Part shown: piece by piece, positions 30,482 through 38,363 of the stretch
Layout of the letters: every line of letters begins with the position of its first letter
Position numbering within the stretch: the stretch's first letter is position 1
Assembly (NCBI GenBank): GCA_000168995.1
Contig: AAUX01000001.1
Coordinates: 620,001 to 684,000 of the forward strand
DNA length: 64,000 nucleotides
Source: Methylophilales bacterium HTCC2181
GTDB lineage: Bacteria > Pseudomonadota > Gammaproteobacteria > Burkholderiales > Methylophilaceae
Reading direction: 5' to 3'
Notes under the pieces: generated by a model
What the model was told of the DNA's origin: nothing
Databases searched by the model: none
What the model saw: only the letters and a program-made list of their open reading frames with translations
Position numbers and translations under genes: made by a program

Positions 30482-30937
30482 ATGAGTATTGTTCAAAATA
30501 AAAAAGCATTTCACGATTATTTCATTGAAGCTAAGTATGAAGCCGGTATTGTGCTAGAGGGATGGGAGGTAAAAGCTATCAGGGATAATCGCGCCCATAT
30601 TAAGGAGGCCTATGTCATTATTCAGCGCGGTGAGATTTATCTCCTTGGGTGTCACATAACCCCTATGGGCAATGCCTCTACGCACATTAACCCTGAAAAT
30701 GTGCGGACACGTAAGTTGCTCCTTAACAACGATGAGATTGCCAAGCTGATAGGCAAGGTAGAACGGTCTGGTTACACCCTTGTTCCCCTGGATCTTCATT
30801 ATAAGAAGGGTTTTATCAAGTGTGAGATTGGTCTTGCCAAGGGCAAGAAGCAGTATGACAAGCGAGCGGTAGAAAAAGAAAAAGACTGGAACCGTGATAA
30901 AACCCGAATCATCCGGGCAGTCAACAAAGGAAAGTAG
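30482..30937 (+). CDS. smpB: SsrA-binding protein SmpB
   Basis: 151 residues. It binds tmRNA and brings it to stalled ribosomes for trans-translation. N-terminal [29 protein letters not shown], the LLLNNDEI...GYTLVPL core, and the C-terminal basic tail KGKKQYDKR...[10 protein letters not shown] that mimics the tRNA anticodon region and mRNA path. Its RNA partner gene ssrA starts only 19 nt after the stop. Confidence 0.98.
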   Translation: MSIVQNKKAFHDYFIEAKYEAGIVLEGWEVKAIRDNRAHIKEAYVIIQRGEIYLLGCHITPMGNASTHINPENVRTRKLLLNNDEIAKLIGKVERSGYTLVPLDLHYKKGFIKCEIGLAKGKKQYDKRAVEKEKDWNRDKTRIIRAVNKGK

Positions 30938-30943
30938 TATAAT
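30938..30943 (+). promoter_or_regulatory. -10 element of ssrA
   Basis: A consensus TATAAT starts one base after the smpB stop codon and lies 13 nt upstream of the mature tmRNA 5' end. A -35 would fall in the smpB coding sequence and is weak. Confidence 0.5.
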
Positions 30944-30956
30944 TAAAACTTGTTTT

Positions 30957-31311
30957 GGGGCTGACCAGGTTTCGACGTGGGTTACAAAGCAGAATAGTGC
31001 ATACCGAGGCTTCTAGGTACCTCGTTAATAAACTAGAAAAACAGTAATCGCAAATGACGATAACTACGCTTTAGCTGCTTAATTCCAGCTAAACGCTGTC
31101 CTGATATGTCACTCGCTCAGGTTACAGCGTCATATAGAGAGACTCGGGGATTGTTGGGTTACTTAACAATCTCCTAAACATAAGGTAACTCGCTTTTATA
31201 TTTGCTTGCTTGTTGGTGAAGTGAAAGTTAAACATAAACAACATAGCTAAGTATGTAGATCTATCTGTAGAGGATTTGCGGACGGGGGTTCGATTCCCCC
31301 CAGCTCCACCA
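30957..31311 (+). ncRNA. ssrA: Transfer-messenger RNA (tmRNA)
   Basis: One-piece tmRNA of about 355 nt. The 5' end GGGGCTG (30957-30963) pairs with CAGCTCC (31301-31307) to form the acceptor stem, followed by ACCA. The T arm GGGGGTTCGATTCCCCC (31284-31300) is intact. The resume codon begins the tag frame at 31050, encoding ANDDNYALAA and ending with TAA at 31080-31082, a typical proteobacterial degradation tag. Downstream there is no terminator; instead the conserved leader of the cassette array begins directly. Confidence 0.97.
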
Positions 31312-31338
31312 TTACGTGTTTCATATCAAGCCTGTGAT
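31301..31338 (+). repeat. ssrA 3' end, copy 1 (att-like, in the genuine gene)
   Basis: Starts with CAGCTCCACCATTA, followed by CGTGTTTCATATCAAGCCTG and TGAT. It is the reference copy for the repeats at 33061 and 38326, which share the first 14 nt exactly and most of the rest. Confidence 0.75.
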
Positions 31339-31538
31339 GAGTAAAATGAACCAACAAGTTGCATCCACCCACCATCCATAGCGTATTTAAATATTCTTCT
31401 GCTTTAATGCTTCCCAATCTAAACTTGTTTCGTTATAGTGTTGATAAATATCCTTTATTAGGAATTTACCCTTTCGGATTCTGCTAACGACGCTTCTTTT
31501 ACGTTACTCTATAAATTACCTTTAATGAGAACATAACC
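31336..31538 (+). promoter_or_regulatory. Leader type A, copy 1 (module 1)
   Basis: 203 nt, the same length as and nearly identical to 35739-35941. It carries a TATAGT -10 at 31434-31439, giving a transcript leader of about 90 nt. The last 63 nt (31476-31538, from GGATTCTGCTAACGACG) are common to all modules. Inverted repeat TTACGTTACTC (31499-31509) / GAGAACATAA (31527-31536), with one mismatch, overlaps the ribosome binding site of the next gene. Confidence 0.65.
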
Positions 31539-32135
31539 ATGAAAAAAATACTTGCCCTATTAATCCTCATCATGACTGCCCAAACGGTACTTGCAGGAGC
31601 AGCCCCTGCAGAAATTACCTACAGCCATAAAGAGTCAACGGATACGCGTGCCTATGCGGGGCTAGTATGGACGTTAGGCAAGGACTTCAAGAAGACCCCC
31701 GAACTCACCCTAGGCCTCAGCGCGATCAAACAAGAGTCGGGCCTCGCCTTTACGGAGAACTGGATTGGCAATTCCCCGGTCAACCAACCAAGCGAATCGG
31801 TAGAGGGCGGCCTGGACTGGAGCCTACGTATCAACTTTGATAACGGGGTGGCCGTGGACAGCACTCGGCTGTTGTACCTGAATGGTGATAGAGACCTGTT
31901 AGGTAACATCGGGTTAGGCTACTCCTTTGCCGAGAACCGTCCCTTCGGCACCATTGGTGTCCAAGCCCCTTACTCTCGTATCGGTGTGGATGTCGCGTTA
32001 GACAACGGCACGCTCACCACCCCCGAATTCTTTGTGGAGCTACTGACCTTAGATAAAGAGGATCGGCTGATAGGTGATTATAGTTGTGACGGTAACGGCG
32101 GTTTATGCGGCCTACCTCAAGCTAAACCTCTTTAA
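31539..32135 (+). CDS. Exported protein of unknown family, module 1
   Basis: 198 residues with a signal peptide (MKKILALLILIMTAQTVLA). The mature part has alternating short hydrophobic strands (YAGLVWTLGKDF, WSLRINFDNGVAVDS, LGNIGLGYSFAENRPFGTIGVQAPYSRIGVDVAL), suggesting a small beta-sheet protein. It is clearly related to the protein encoded at 38568, at the far end of the array (shared W-T-G, then GLGY/LGF and APY-x-G-D patterns). Its coding sequence looks richer in G+C than most neighbours. Function unknown; no conserved domain recognised. Confidence 0.75.
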   Translation: MKKILALLILIMTAQTVLAGAAPAEITYSHKESTDTRAYAGLVWTLGKDFKKTPELTLGLSAIKQESGLAFTENWIGNSPVNQPSESVEGGLDWSLRINFDNGVAVDSTRLLYLNGDRDLLGNIGLGYSFAENRPFGTIGVQAPYSRIGVDVALDNGTLTTPEFFVELLTLDKEDRLIGDYSCDGNGGLCGLPQAKPL

Positions 32136-32143
32136 ATCCTAGG

Positions 32144-32908
32144 ATGCTGCCAGAACACCTTGTTTACTTGCTGCCCACCACGAGCGTAGTGGTGTTTAGC
32201 TTGGCAGAGAAGCTCCTGTTTGACCGGCAAGCGTTGAGCAGTAAAACCCAACCGATACTCCTGATCGTCCTCATCAATCTAGCAGTCTCACTCGGCTTTT
32301 CGGCGGCCTTGTTAATCCCGTTTGTCATGCTCGTCGCCCCATTACAACTCGCAAGCATCGCCCAGCTGGACATCCCGGGATTCGCGATGGTGAGCCTATC
32401 CTTGCTCATTATTGACCTTGTCTACTATGTCTCTCACCGCCTGCACCATCGCGTGCCCGTGCTATGGCGGTTACACCGACTGCACCACAGTGACACGCAC
32501 ATCAATGCACAGACCACACTCCTGCACCACCCCTTGGAGTTGGTGAGCAATAACCTGCTCGTCATCCTCGGTGCGGTCATCTTGGACATACCCGCGATTT
32601 GCCTCTTTTATTATAGCCTCATCCTCGGCCTTCACTCGGCATTCACCCACCTCCATGTCACGATACCACCGAAAGTGGAAAGGCTTATGCGTGGGTTTTT
32701 TATCACCCCGAACTACCATCGCCGCCATCACGCAAAAGCACTCAAGGTCAGCAACAGCAACTTCGGTATGGTCTTTGTTTATTGGGACTGGCTATGTAAC
32801 ACGGCCTTATTCCATGACGATAAGGACTCCATAGATTACGGTATTCAACCCGAAGAAACACCCAAAGCCATTAACCTCTGGCATTTCCTTATCAATCCAC
32901 TGAGGTAG
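32144..32908 (+). CDS. Fatty acid hydroxylase / sterol desaturase family protein
   Basis: 254 residues. A di-iron membrane oxygenase with the complete eight-histidine set: HRLHH (in YYVSHRLHHRVP), HRLHHSD, then HHPLE, and HRRHH (TPNYHRRHHAK), plus the SNSNFG block after it. About four membrane segments. Such enzymes hydroxylate or desaturate lipids, carotenoids or sterol-like hopanoids; the substrate is not predictable. It lies 8 nt after the module 1 exported protein, and its G+C-rich codon use matches that gene, so they probably arrived together. Confidence 0.9.
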   Translation: MLPEHLVYLLPTTSVVVFSLAEKLLFDRQALSSKTQPILLIVLINLAVSLGFSAALLIPFVMLVAPLQLASIAQLDIPGFAMVSLSLLIIDLVYYVSHRLHHRVPVLWRLHRLHHSDTHINAQTTLLHHPLELVSNNLLVILGAVILDIPAICLFYYSLILGLHSAFTHLHVTIPPKVERLMRGFFITPNYHRRHHAKALKVSNSNFGMVFVYWDWLCNTALFHDDKDSIDYGIQPEETPKAINLWHFLINPLR

Positions 32909-32958
32909 GGCACACACAGGGCATGGTGCCGGGAGTGAATTGATCAGCATTGGATGGG

Positions 32959-33099
32959 CCATCCAAAACACTTCATGGGTAAAAATATGGGTAAAAGCTC
33001 CCACCCCAAAACCCACAAGCCTTCCTATTTAATGAATAACAAATTAGAGGGGAGGGTGTACAGCTCCACCATTATGCGTTTCACATCATGACCTGTGAT
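32959..33099 (+). repeat. Trailer type X, copy 1, with ssrA-end copy 2
   Basis: Starts CCATCCAAAACACTTCATGG, contains GGGTAAAAATATGGGTAAAA and CCCCAAAACCCACAAGCC, then AGGGGAGGGTGTA and the ssrA-like end CAGCTCCACCATTA at 33061-33074. It is nearly identical to 38224-38363. The tmRNA T arm is absent, so this is an attachment-type copy and not a second tmRNA gene. Confidence 0.7.
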
Positions 33100-33281
33100 A
33101 AATCCACTGTGCTAATGACAATTCATCACTAACGCTTTGATTGTTAAACTGCCAGTCTCTCCAGACAGATAAAAAGACCCCATGAATGGAAAATTGACTT
33201 ATACTACGGTCAATCATGGATTCTGCTAACGATGCTTCTTTTACGTTACTCCTTAAATTAACCTTTAACGAGAACGTAACC
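33095..33281 (+). promoter_or_regulatory. Leader type B, copy 1 (module 2)
   Basis: Closely similar to 36780-36968. A -10 TATACT is at 33200-33205. The common 3' box is 33218-33281, with the inverted repeat TTACGTTACTC (33241-33251) / GAGAACGTAA (33270-33279), a 10-bp stem with a single bulged A. The only Shine-Dalgarno-like GAG, 9 nt from the TTG start, lies in the 3' arm. Confidence 0.65.
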
Positions 33282-34298
33282 TTGAAAAAAATACTTGCTG
33301 CTCGACTACTCACCCTTACTGCCATAGCTTTAACCCCTTTAAAACTGTTACCGATTCTACTCATCAGTTTGTATCCACATGTGTCTTTTGCAGAAGAAAC
33401 AATTACGGATAAAGAAATTAATGCGGCTATTGAAAGAATGAATCAGCGTGCAGAAATGATTAAATTAGGATCCATCAAAATTCAGGATGATTCTTACCCC
33501 AAGCTAAGAAGAATGTCACTTGACTACACCAAGGTAGATGGCAATATTTTTGATAATTCAGAAAGTGCATTCTTCGGTGTTCCTAATGCTAAGGGCCCTA
33601 GAGATGCGAAATCTTGGCGATTAGGAGTTGGAGTTCAGATAGACCCTGATTGGAATATTGGGCTAGGGATATCCACATCAGATGGCGACTCGAATATTAG
33701 TCAAGGTACACCAGGTATTGCTAATAAAAGCAGCTCTGATTCAAATGGTATATCTGGGGTAGTCCGTTATCAAATTAAGGACTGGTTGTCAGCAGGAATC
33801 TTTGGCGGTATTTCTACTGGTGATGTGAGTTCGACTAATACAGCAGCTCCCCCTCAAAGTGGTACCTCAACATTTAGAAGTCATAGTAAAGGAATTTTCT
33901 TAAGCGGAGTTCATGCATTGAGTGATGAATTGGTTTTAGCTGTTTCTCCATCGTATGTTCATGCTAAGAATGTTGCCAAATTTGACAACGTGGCCTTAGG
34001 AGACCTAAAGGTGACTACAACCAATGTCATGTGGAACTTAGACCATAATTTATCCTATTTTTTTATGAAGCAAAACTTTAGGGTAACTGCAGGTTATACC
34101 CATCATTGGAACGCCCTCGAGACAAAACAAGGCTCTAATGCACCAAGAGATAAATATTGGGGAACAGGATATATCGGAGCAACGTGGATGAATAAAGATG
34201 GCATCGAGGTTTATGGTAACGTTGGAAGAGATTTTAGCGATGCTGTTTACGATGATTCAAAAACATGGACGATTGGTATTGCCAAATCTTGGCGCTAA
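33282..34298 (+). CDS. Outer-membrane beta-barrel protein, module 2
   Basis: 338 residues from the TTG at 33282, chosen because the same codon position starts the homologous signal peptides in the other modules (xKKILAA). An upstream ATG at 33216 would start inside the leader repeat. A long signal peptide ends near VSFA-EE. A helical segment (EINAAIERMNQRAEMIKLG) precedes about ten amphipathic strands (WRLGVGVQIDPDWNIGLGIST, ISGVVRYQIKDWLSAGIFGGIST and others), ending in GNVGRDF-type and WTIGIAKSWR strands. The fold resembles an autotransporter-type or porin-like barrel. Cargo unknown. Confidence 0.75.
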   Translation: MKKILAARLLTLTAIALTPLKLLPILLISLYPHVSFAEETITDKEINAAIERMNQRAEMIKLGSIKIQDDSYPKLRRMSLDYTKVDGNIFDNSESAFFGVPNAKGPRDAKSWRLGVGVQIDPDWNIGLGISTSDGDSNISQGTPGIANKSSSDSNGISGVVRYQIKDWLSAGIFGGISTGDVSSTNTAAPPQSGTSTFRSHSKGIFLSGVHALSDELVLAVSPSYVHAKNVAKFDNVALGDLKVTTTNVMWNLDHNLSYFFMKQNFRVTAGYTHHWNALETKQGSNAPRDKYWGTGYIGATWMNKDGIEVYGNVGRDFSDAVYDDSKTWTIGIAKSWR

Positions 34299-34327
34299 AT
34301 AAAGTGAATATTCAAGGAAAATATAAT

Positions 34328-35065
34328 ATGAAAACATTACTAACTTTACTGTTACTTTTAAGCAGCAATATCATATTCGCAGGCGATGCTGGTTCTGATG
34401 GTGAACCAGAAATGAAATTATATAAAGGGGCGCTTGGGGATATATTTGATTTGGGCATGACAGATCAAGACACCGGAACGCAAACCCCAGAATTTAAAAG
34501 GCTTTACCTTATCGATACTGATGAAGGGAGAGACCTGTATCAGGTGCAGTTAGCTTTAGCCTATTCCGCTAGAGATACTGCGTTATTAGAAAAAAAGTAT
34601 GCTGAAAAAGGAGAATTGACCGATAAGGAGGATGCTTTAATTCAAGATGCAAGACATATAACTAGGGCCATTGCTTATATGGCGGTTGCATCGAAGGTAT
34701 ATACCGCTATGAAGAACGCTAAGGGGGATACTATAAAAAACCAATTTGCGCATTATTCGGCATACATAGACAGTGTTAACATATATGGTGAAGAGGATTT
34801 TATGACCGAAACAGCTTTTAATGCATTGAAGTGGTTAGTTCTAGAAATTTCGCCAATAGATATTGCGATTTTTTATTTTAATACTTCTAAAGATTCTAAA
34901 GATTCCTTTAAGAATGCTAATGTAACAGCTGCTTACCTATATGATTATGAAGTTAGACAGACGAATAATAGCTGGTTTGCTAGGAATGACATCCAAACAA
35001 TGCTGATGAATCTAGGACAAAGTATTTACACGACATGCGTATCCTGTCCTGAGCGCAGTAAATAA
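34328..35065 (+). CDS. Exported protein of unknown function, module 2
   Basis: 245 residues from the ATG at 34328, since earlier in-frame starts lie inside the barrel gene. Signal peptide MKTLLTLLLLLSSNIIFAG. The mature part is helical and charged, with repeated alanine/tyrosine-rich helices (YSARDTALLEKKYAEKGE, HITRAIAYMAVASKVYTAM), and ends in a CVSC motif (TTCVSCPERSK) that might bind metal or form a disulphide. No family recognised. It follows the barrel gene by 29 nt and is probably co-transcribed. Confidence 0.65.
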   Translation: MKTLLTLLLLLSSNIIFAGDAGSDGEPEMKLYKGALGDIFDLGMTDQDTGTQTPEFKRLYLIDTDEGRDLYQVQLALAYSARDTALLEKKYAEKGELTDKEDALIQDARHITRAIAYMAVASKVYTAMKNAKGDTIKNQFAHYSAYIDSVNIYGEEDFMTETAFNALKWLVLEISPIDIAIFYFNTSKDSKDSFKNANVTAAYLYDYEVRQTNNSWFARNDIQTMLMNLGQSIYTTCVSCPERSK

Positions 35066-35084
35066 TAATGAAGTAAGTAAACGT

Positions 35085-35522
35085 ATGAAGATTCTCAACA
35101 TAATTTCTTGTGGAATACTAATCATTTTTCCGACTTTTATTTTTGCGGGGTGGGAAGAAGATAGAGCCTGCCTACAAACGTTGATTTGTAATGTGAGTGG
35201 CCAATTTTTAAAAGATAATGAGGACAATAGAGATTGTATAGGAAAGCTTTTGCTTGCCCATAAAAATAAGGAAGACCAAGACACAGATCCGCCACCCATG
35301 TGTCTATCGCAACAACAAATTAACCTTAACCCTAGGATTGATTACACGGCAAATCGTACGGTGCCAATTCCTCCTGGTATCCCTGCCAAACCCTATTATC
35401 CTGCACTTAATGTAAAACCAACAGGGTTTCGTATAACGCCAATAGAAGATTTAGGTGCTACCCAAAAATACCCTCGTTTGCAAGGTGAGACTGCCGAACA
35501 GCATTATAATCGAGTGAAGTGA
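35085..35522 (+). CDS. Small exported cysteine-containing protein, module 2
   Basis: 145 residues. Signal peptide MKILNIISCGILIIFPTFIFA. Mature part begins GWEEDRACLQTLICNVSGQ and has four cysteines in its first half, then a proline-rich tail (PIPPGIPAKPYYPALNVKPTGF) ending in AEQHYNRVK. Unknown family. Last gene of module 2, 19 nt after the preceding gene. The cysteines and the proline-rich end suggest a periplasmic or surface-linked partner of the module's barrel (inference). Confidence 0.6.
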   Translation: MKILNIISCGILIIFPTFIFAGWEEDRACLQTLICNVSGQFLKDNEDNRDCIGKLLLAHKNKEDQDTDPPPMCLSQQQINLNPRIDYTANRTVPIPPGIPAKPYYPALNVKPTGFRITPIEDLGATQKYPRLQGETAEQHYNRVK

Positions 35523-35617
35523 GAATGGCAGTTTGCTAGCATTGACGACATCCATACGATGACCGGGAACGTAGATCTAGCAATAAACTTCTAGTATAAA
35601 TCAAGGAAAATTTACCA

Positions 35618-35744
35618 CACCTCCCACTATAACCGAAGGGGGTAGAGGGGATGAGGCCTTTCATCTTCTTCTACAAAGACATACGAGCTATGCAGATACA
35701 CGAACCCCCACTAGTGTCATAACGTCATCATGACCTGTGATGAG
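35618..35744 (+). repeat. Trailer type Y, copy 1
   Basis: 127 nt, almost identical to 36661-36787. It contains CCGAAGGGGGTAGAGGGGAT preceded by a C-rich run (potential C/G stem), then a CTTCATCTTCTTCTACAAAG-like stretch, and ends CATCATGACCTGTGATGAG. The interval 35523-35617 before it holds nothing recognisable. Confidence 0.65.
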
Positions 35745-35941
35745 TAAAATGAACCAACAAGTTGCATCTACCCACCATCCATAGCGTATTTAAATATCTT
35801 TCTGCTTTAAGGCTTCACAATATAAACATGTTTCGTTATAGTGTTAATAAATTTCCTTTATGGGGAATTTATCCTTTAGGATTCTGCTAACGATGCTTTT
35901 TTTACGTTACTCCTTAAATTAATTTTAGCGAGAACGTAAAC
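35739..35941 (+). promoter_or_regulatory. Leader type A, copy 2 (module 3)
   Basis: Partner of 31336-31538 at the same 203-nt length. The -10 TATAGT is at 35837-35842 and the common box at 35879-35941. Inverted repeat TTACGTTACTC (35902-35912) / GAGAACGTAA (35930-35939) lies 2 nt before the ATG. Confidence 0.65.
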
Positions 35942-36628
35942 ATGAAAAAAATCTTATTAGCCTTACTTTGTGCGACGAGCACGACAACCTTTGCCGACTC
36001 AAAGGTATTTGAAGGCCTATCAATTGACTTATCTGCCGGCTACCAAAAGACCGAAAGGGATGCAGCGTCAACCGCAACGGTCATTACCAATGGCGTACCT
36101 GTGGTTAGTAATATAATCACCTCATCAAACGACGATAGCAACACTAATATCATACTAGGCGCTGCTTATAATTTTGCCCTTAACAACAATTACCTGTTGG
36201 GTGTGGGTTTCGATTACGACTTTGCAGACCACAACATAGGAAACCCAATTATTGATAACGACCCAACTGATAATGGGGTAAACTGGGAATTGAGTAGCGC
36301 GATGAGCCTATACCTCAAGCCCCAACTGATGATAACCGACAAGAGCCAAGTCTACGCAAAGCTAGCCTACATCAGGGCAGACGTTGATATTACAGAGCCT
36401 GGTGCAGCAACTTTTGTTGGCTCCGATGGTGAGTCTATTGACGGTTACTCGATTGGAGCGGGTTATGCCAATATGATTGCTGGTAATGTATCGTTATTTG
36501 TGGAAGCTAATTACTTTAACTACGGTGAAGAGGACCCTCGTTCAAACTATACTACCTATACTGTGGCTACGCCTACGGATATTGATGGCTATAACGCCAA
36601 GATTGGTATCGCTTACACATTTAAGTAA
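35942..36628 (+). CDS. Outer-membrane beta-barrel protein (porin/opacity type), module 3
   Basis: 228 residues. Signal peptide MKKILLALLCATSTTTFA. The mature part is an eight-strand-type barrel: LSIDLSAGYQK, TNIILGAAYNFALNNNYLLGVGFDYDF, SLYLKPQLMITDKSQVYAKLAYI, YSIGAGYANMIAGNVSLFVEANYFNYG, ending in YNAKIGIAYTFK with the C-terminal aromatic signature. This resembles the OmpA/opacity-like small barrels. It is the only gene of module 3. Confidence 0.85.
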   Translation: MKKILLALLCATSTTTFADSKVFEGLSIDLSAGYQKTERDAASTATVITNGVPVVSNIITSSNDDSNTNIILGAAYNFALNNNYLLGVGFDYDFADHNIGNPIIDNDPTDNGVNWELSSAMSLYLKPQLMITDKSQVYAKLAYIRADVDITEPGAATFVGSDGESIDGYSIGAGYANMIAGNVSLFVEANYFNYGEEDPRSNYTTYTVATPTDIDGYNAKIGIAYTFK

Positions 36629-36660
36629 CATTCCCTTTCTAACAAAAAATTGACCTCCCA

Positions 36661-36787
36661 CACCCCCCACTATAACCGAAGGGGGTAGAGGGGATGAGGT
36701 GCTTCATCTTCTTCTACAAAGTATTACGAGCGATTCAGATACACGAACCCCAGCTAGTGTAATGCCTTCATCATGACCTGTGATGAG
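36661..36787 (+). repeat. Trailer type Y, copy 2
   Basis: Second copy of the 127-nt trailer at 35618-35744, with about a dozen differences by eye. Here it follows the module 3 barrel gene by 32 nt and leads into a type B leader instead of type A. Confidence 0.65.
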
Positions 36788-36968
36788 TCCACTGTAACAA
36801 TGACAACTCATAGGTAACCCTTTGATTGTTAATTCTTTAGGCTCTTCGCACAACAGATAAAAAGACCGCATGAATGGAAAATTGACTTATAATACGATAA
36901 ATCCTGGATTCTGTTAACGACGCTTCTTTTACGTTACTCCTTAAATTACCTTTAACGAGAACGTAACC
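36780..36968 (+). promoter_or_regulatory. Leader type B, copy 2 (module 4)
   Basis: -10 TATAAT at 36888-36893, 75 nt before the start codon. The common box is 36906-36968, with inverted repeat TTACGTTACTC (36929-36939) / GAGAACGTAA (36957-36966). The first gene starts with TTG, as in module 2. Confidence 0.65.
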
Positions 36969-37682
36969 TTGAAAAAAATCCTTGCTGCTCTACTATTAAC
37001 CCTGCCCACACTAGCTGTTGCTGTGGATTTAGACGGTTATTACTTCACTGCCAAAGGCGGTGTTTCCAAATCAATAGATACAGGGGTGACAAGCTTTACG
37101 AATCATGTCCCAGTTACTCAATTGCTTTCGGATGAAGATTTAGGAACGGGCACAGCTTTTGGTTTGAGTGCGGGTAAATACCTAACGGACAACTTTAGAT
37201 TAGAGCTAGAAGTAATAAAACGAGATAACTATGAATATGAGGCTCAATGGCTTGTTCTTCGTACCTTAAGTGAAAAAGCGGATATTGAGTCTACCAGTTT
37301 ATTTATCAATGGCTTTTATGATTTCCAGCCTTTTTCCATAGGCAATACCTCCATTACGCCTTATCTAGGAGGTGGTATCGGTATCTCAAGAAATAAAATG
37401 GGCACAACAATCGGACTCAATAATGGTGTTCCTGATATTGATACTAAAGAGGGTAATACTATTTCAGAGTTTGCTTATAAATTATCCGCAGGTACATTGT
37501 TTAGCTTAACGGAAAATATCTCTCTGGATGTGAATTACCAGTATGTAAATTTAGGTGAATTTGAAAGTGGCACTGCACTTTATAATGATGGAGTGTTCAT
37601 CGCTAACTTCCAACGCCCATTTAACGGCGGTGACATCAAAACCCAAGAAATAATGGTGGGACTGCAATACACATTTAAGTAG
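36969..37682 (+). CDS. Outer-membrane beta-barrel protein, module 4
   Basis: 237 residues with a TTG start. Signal peptide xKKILAALLLTLPTLAVA. The mature barrel has DGYYFTAKGGVSKSIDTG, FGLSAGKYLTDNFRLELEVIKR, TPYLGGGIGISRNK, FAYKLSAGTLFSLTENISLDVNYQYVNLG and the C-terminal IMVGLQYTFK. It is an OmpW/opacity-like eight-strand barrel, related in plan but not closely in sequence to the module 3 protein. Followed after 38 nt by a lipoprotein gene. Confidence 0.85.
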   Translation: MKKILAALLLTLPTLAVAVDLDGYYFTAKGGVSKSIDTGVTSFTNHVPVTQLLSDEDLGTGTAFGLSAGKYLTDNFRLELEVIKRDNYEYEAQWLVLRTLSEKADIESTSLFINGFYDFQPFSIGNTSITPYLGGGIGISRNKMGTTIGLNNGVPDIDTKEGNTISEFAYKLSAGTLFSLTENISLDVNYQYVNLGEFESGTALYNDGVFIANFQRPFNGGDIKTQEIMVGLQYTFK

Positions 37683-37720
37683 TATTCACTTTTTTTAGTA
37701 AAAATTTAAAAGGAATTTTA

Positions 37721-38206
37721 ATGACTTATTTATTACCCTTGTTCTTGGCGTTAAGCATGCTTGGTTGCGCTTCTATTAAAAATATTACCAATCCGTTAAA
37801 GGATGATGAGCCTAAAAAATCTCTAGAAGAAAACAATACAACCACGAAACCCGCTAACGCAGACGTTAGTGAGGCAGAGCTTTATTTTTATAGGCAAACG
37901 GACATCCTTACCATTGGCCAAACCGTTGAGCTTTATGTCAATGACGATGAGATTGGTGAGCTTGGCCATGGCGAGAGTCTCTTTAAGAAAGTCCCCATTG
38001 GTAAGTATGAGCTAATAACTAAGGTAGGGCTTAGTATAAGTATCCCAGTTACCGGTTTTGGTGGTGCATGTAAATTTGCTAAAGACTTCCCTTTGGTTGA
38101 TGCTACCCACTACTTTAAAATAAAATTTAGCCCAGGGATATTCTGTGGAGAGCATGAGGTCATTGAAATTTCGGGATCAGAATACAAAAAACTAAAAGAA
38201 AAGTAA
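37721..38206 (+). CDS. DUF2846-like lipoprotein, module 4
   Basis: 161 residues. The lipobox-like end of the signal peptide (LSMLGC, cysteine at 16) predicts a lipid-anchored protein. The mature domain (AELYFYRQTDIL, VELYVNDDEIGELGHGESLFKKVPIGKYELITKVG) resembles the DUF2846 family of small periplasmic beta-sandwich lipoproteins. Probably anchored in the outer membrane next to the module's barrel protein. No enzymatic residues are evident. Confidence 0.75.
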   Translation: MTYLLPLFLALSMLGCASIKNITNPLKDDEPKKSLEENNTTTKPANADVSEAELYFYRQTDILTIGQTVELYVNDDEIGELGHGESLFKKVPIGKYELITKVGLSISIPVTGFGGACKFAKDFPLVDATHYFKIKFSPGIFCGEHEVIEISGSEYKKLKEK

Positions 38207-38223
38207 TAACGCTCGGCTTATTG

Positions 38224-38363
38224 CCATCCAAAACATTTAATGGGTAAAAATATGGGTAAAAGCCCGCACCCCAAAACCCACAAGCCTTCCTAGTTCCTGA
38301 ATAAAAGATCAGAGGGGAGGGTGTACAGCTCCACCATTATGCGTTTCATATCATGCGTGTGAT
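38224..38363 (+). repeat. Trailer type X, copy 2, with ssrA-end copy 3
   Basis: Second copy of 32959-33099, including GGGTAAAAATATGGGTAAAA and the ssrA 3'-end sequence CAGCTCCACCATTA (38326-38339). It marks the distal ssrA-derived repeat of the array. Confidence 0.7.

Larger units (their letters stand above)
31301..38363. mobile_element. ssrA-linked modular cassette array (island)
   Basis: Three copies of the ssrA 3' end, all sharing CAGCTCCACCATTA, lie in direct orientation at 31301, 33061 and 38326. Between and after them stand five modules, each made of a conserved leader, one to three genes for exported or membrane proteins, and a conserved trailer. The 3' end of ssrA is a classical island integration site. 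No integrase gene is present within the window. Leader and trailer types are mixed between modules, indicating recombination after insertion. The region differs visibly in base composition from module to module. Confidence 0.65.

Noticed and set aside
33061-33099. Possible second tmRNA or tRNA gene end
   Set aside because: Only the acceptor-stem 3' side is copied; the T arm and the rest of the RNA are missing. The same holds at 38326.
36661-36787. Trailer Y as an intrinsic terminator
   Set aside because: A C/G stem is possible but no T tract follows it; conservation continues well past the stem.
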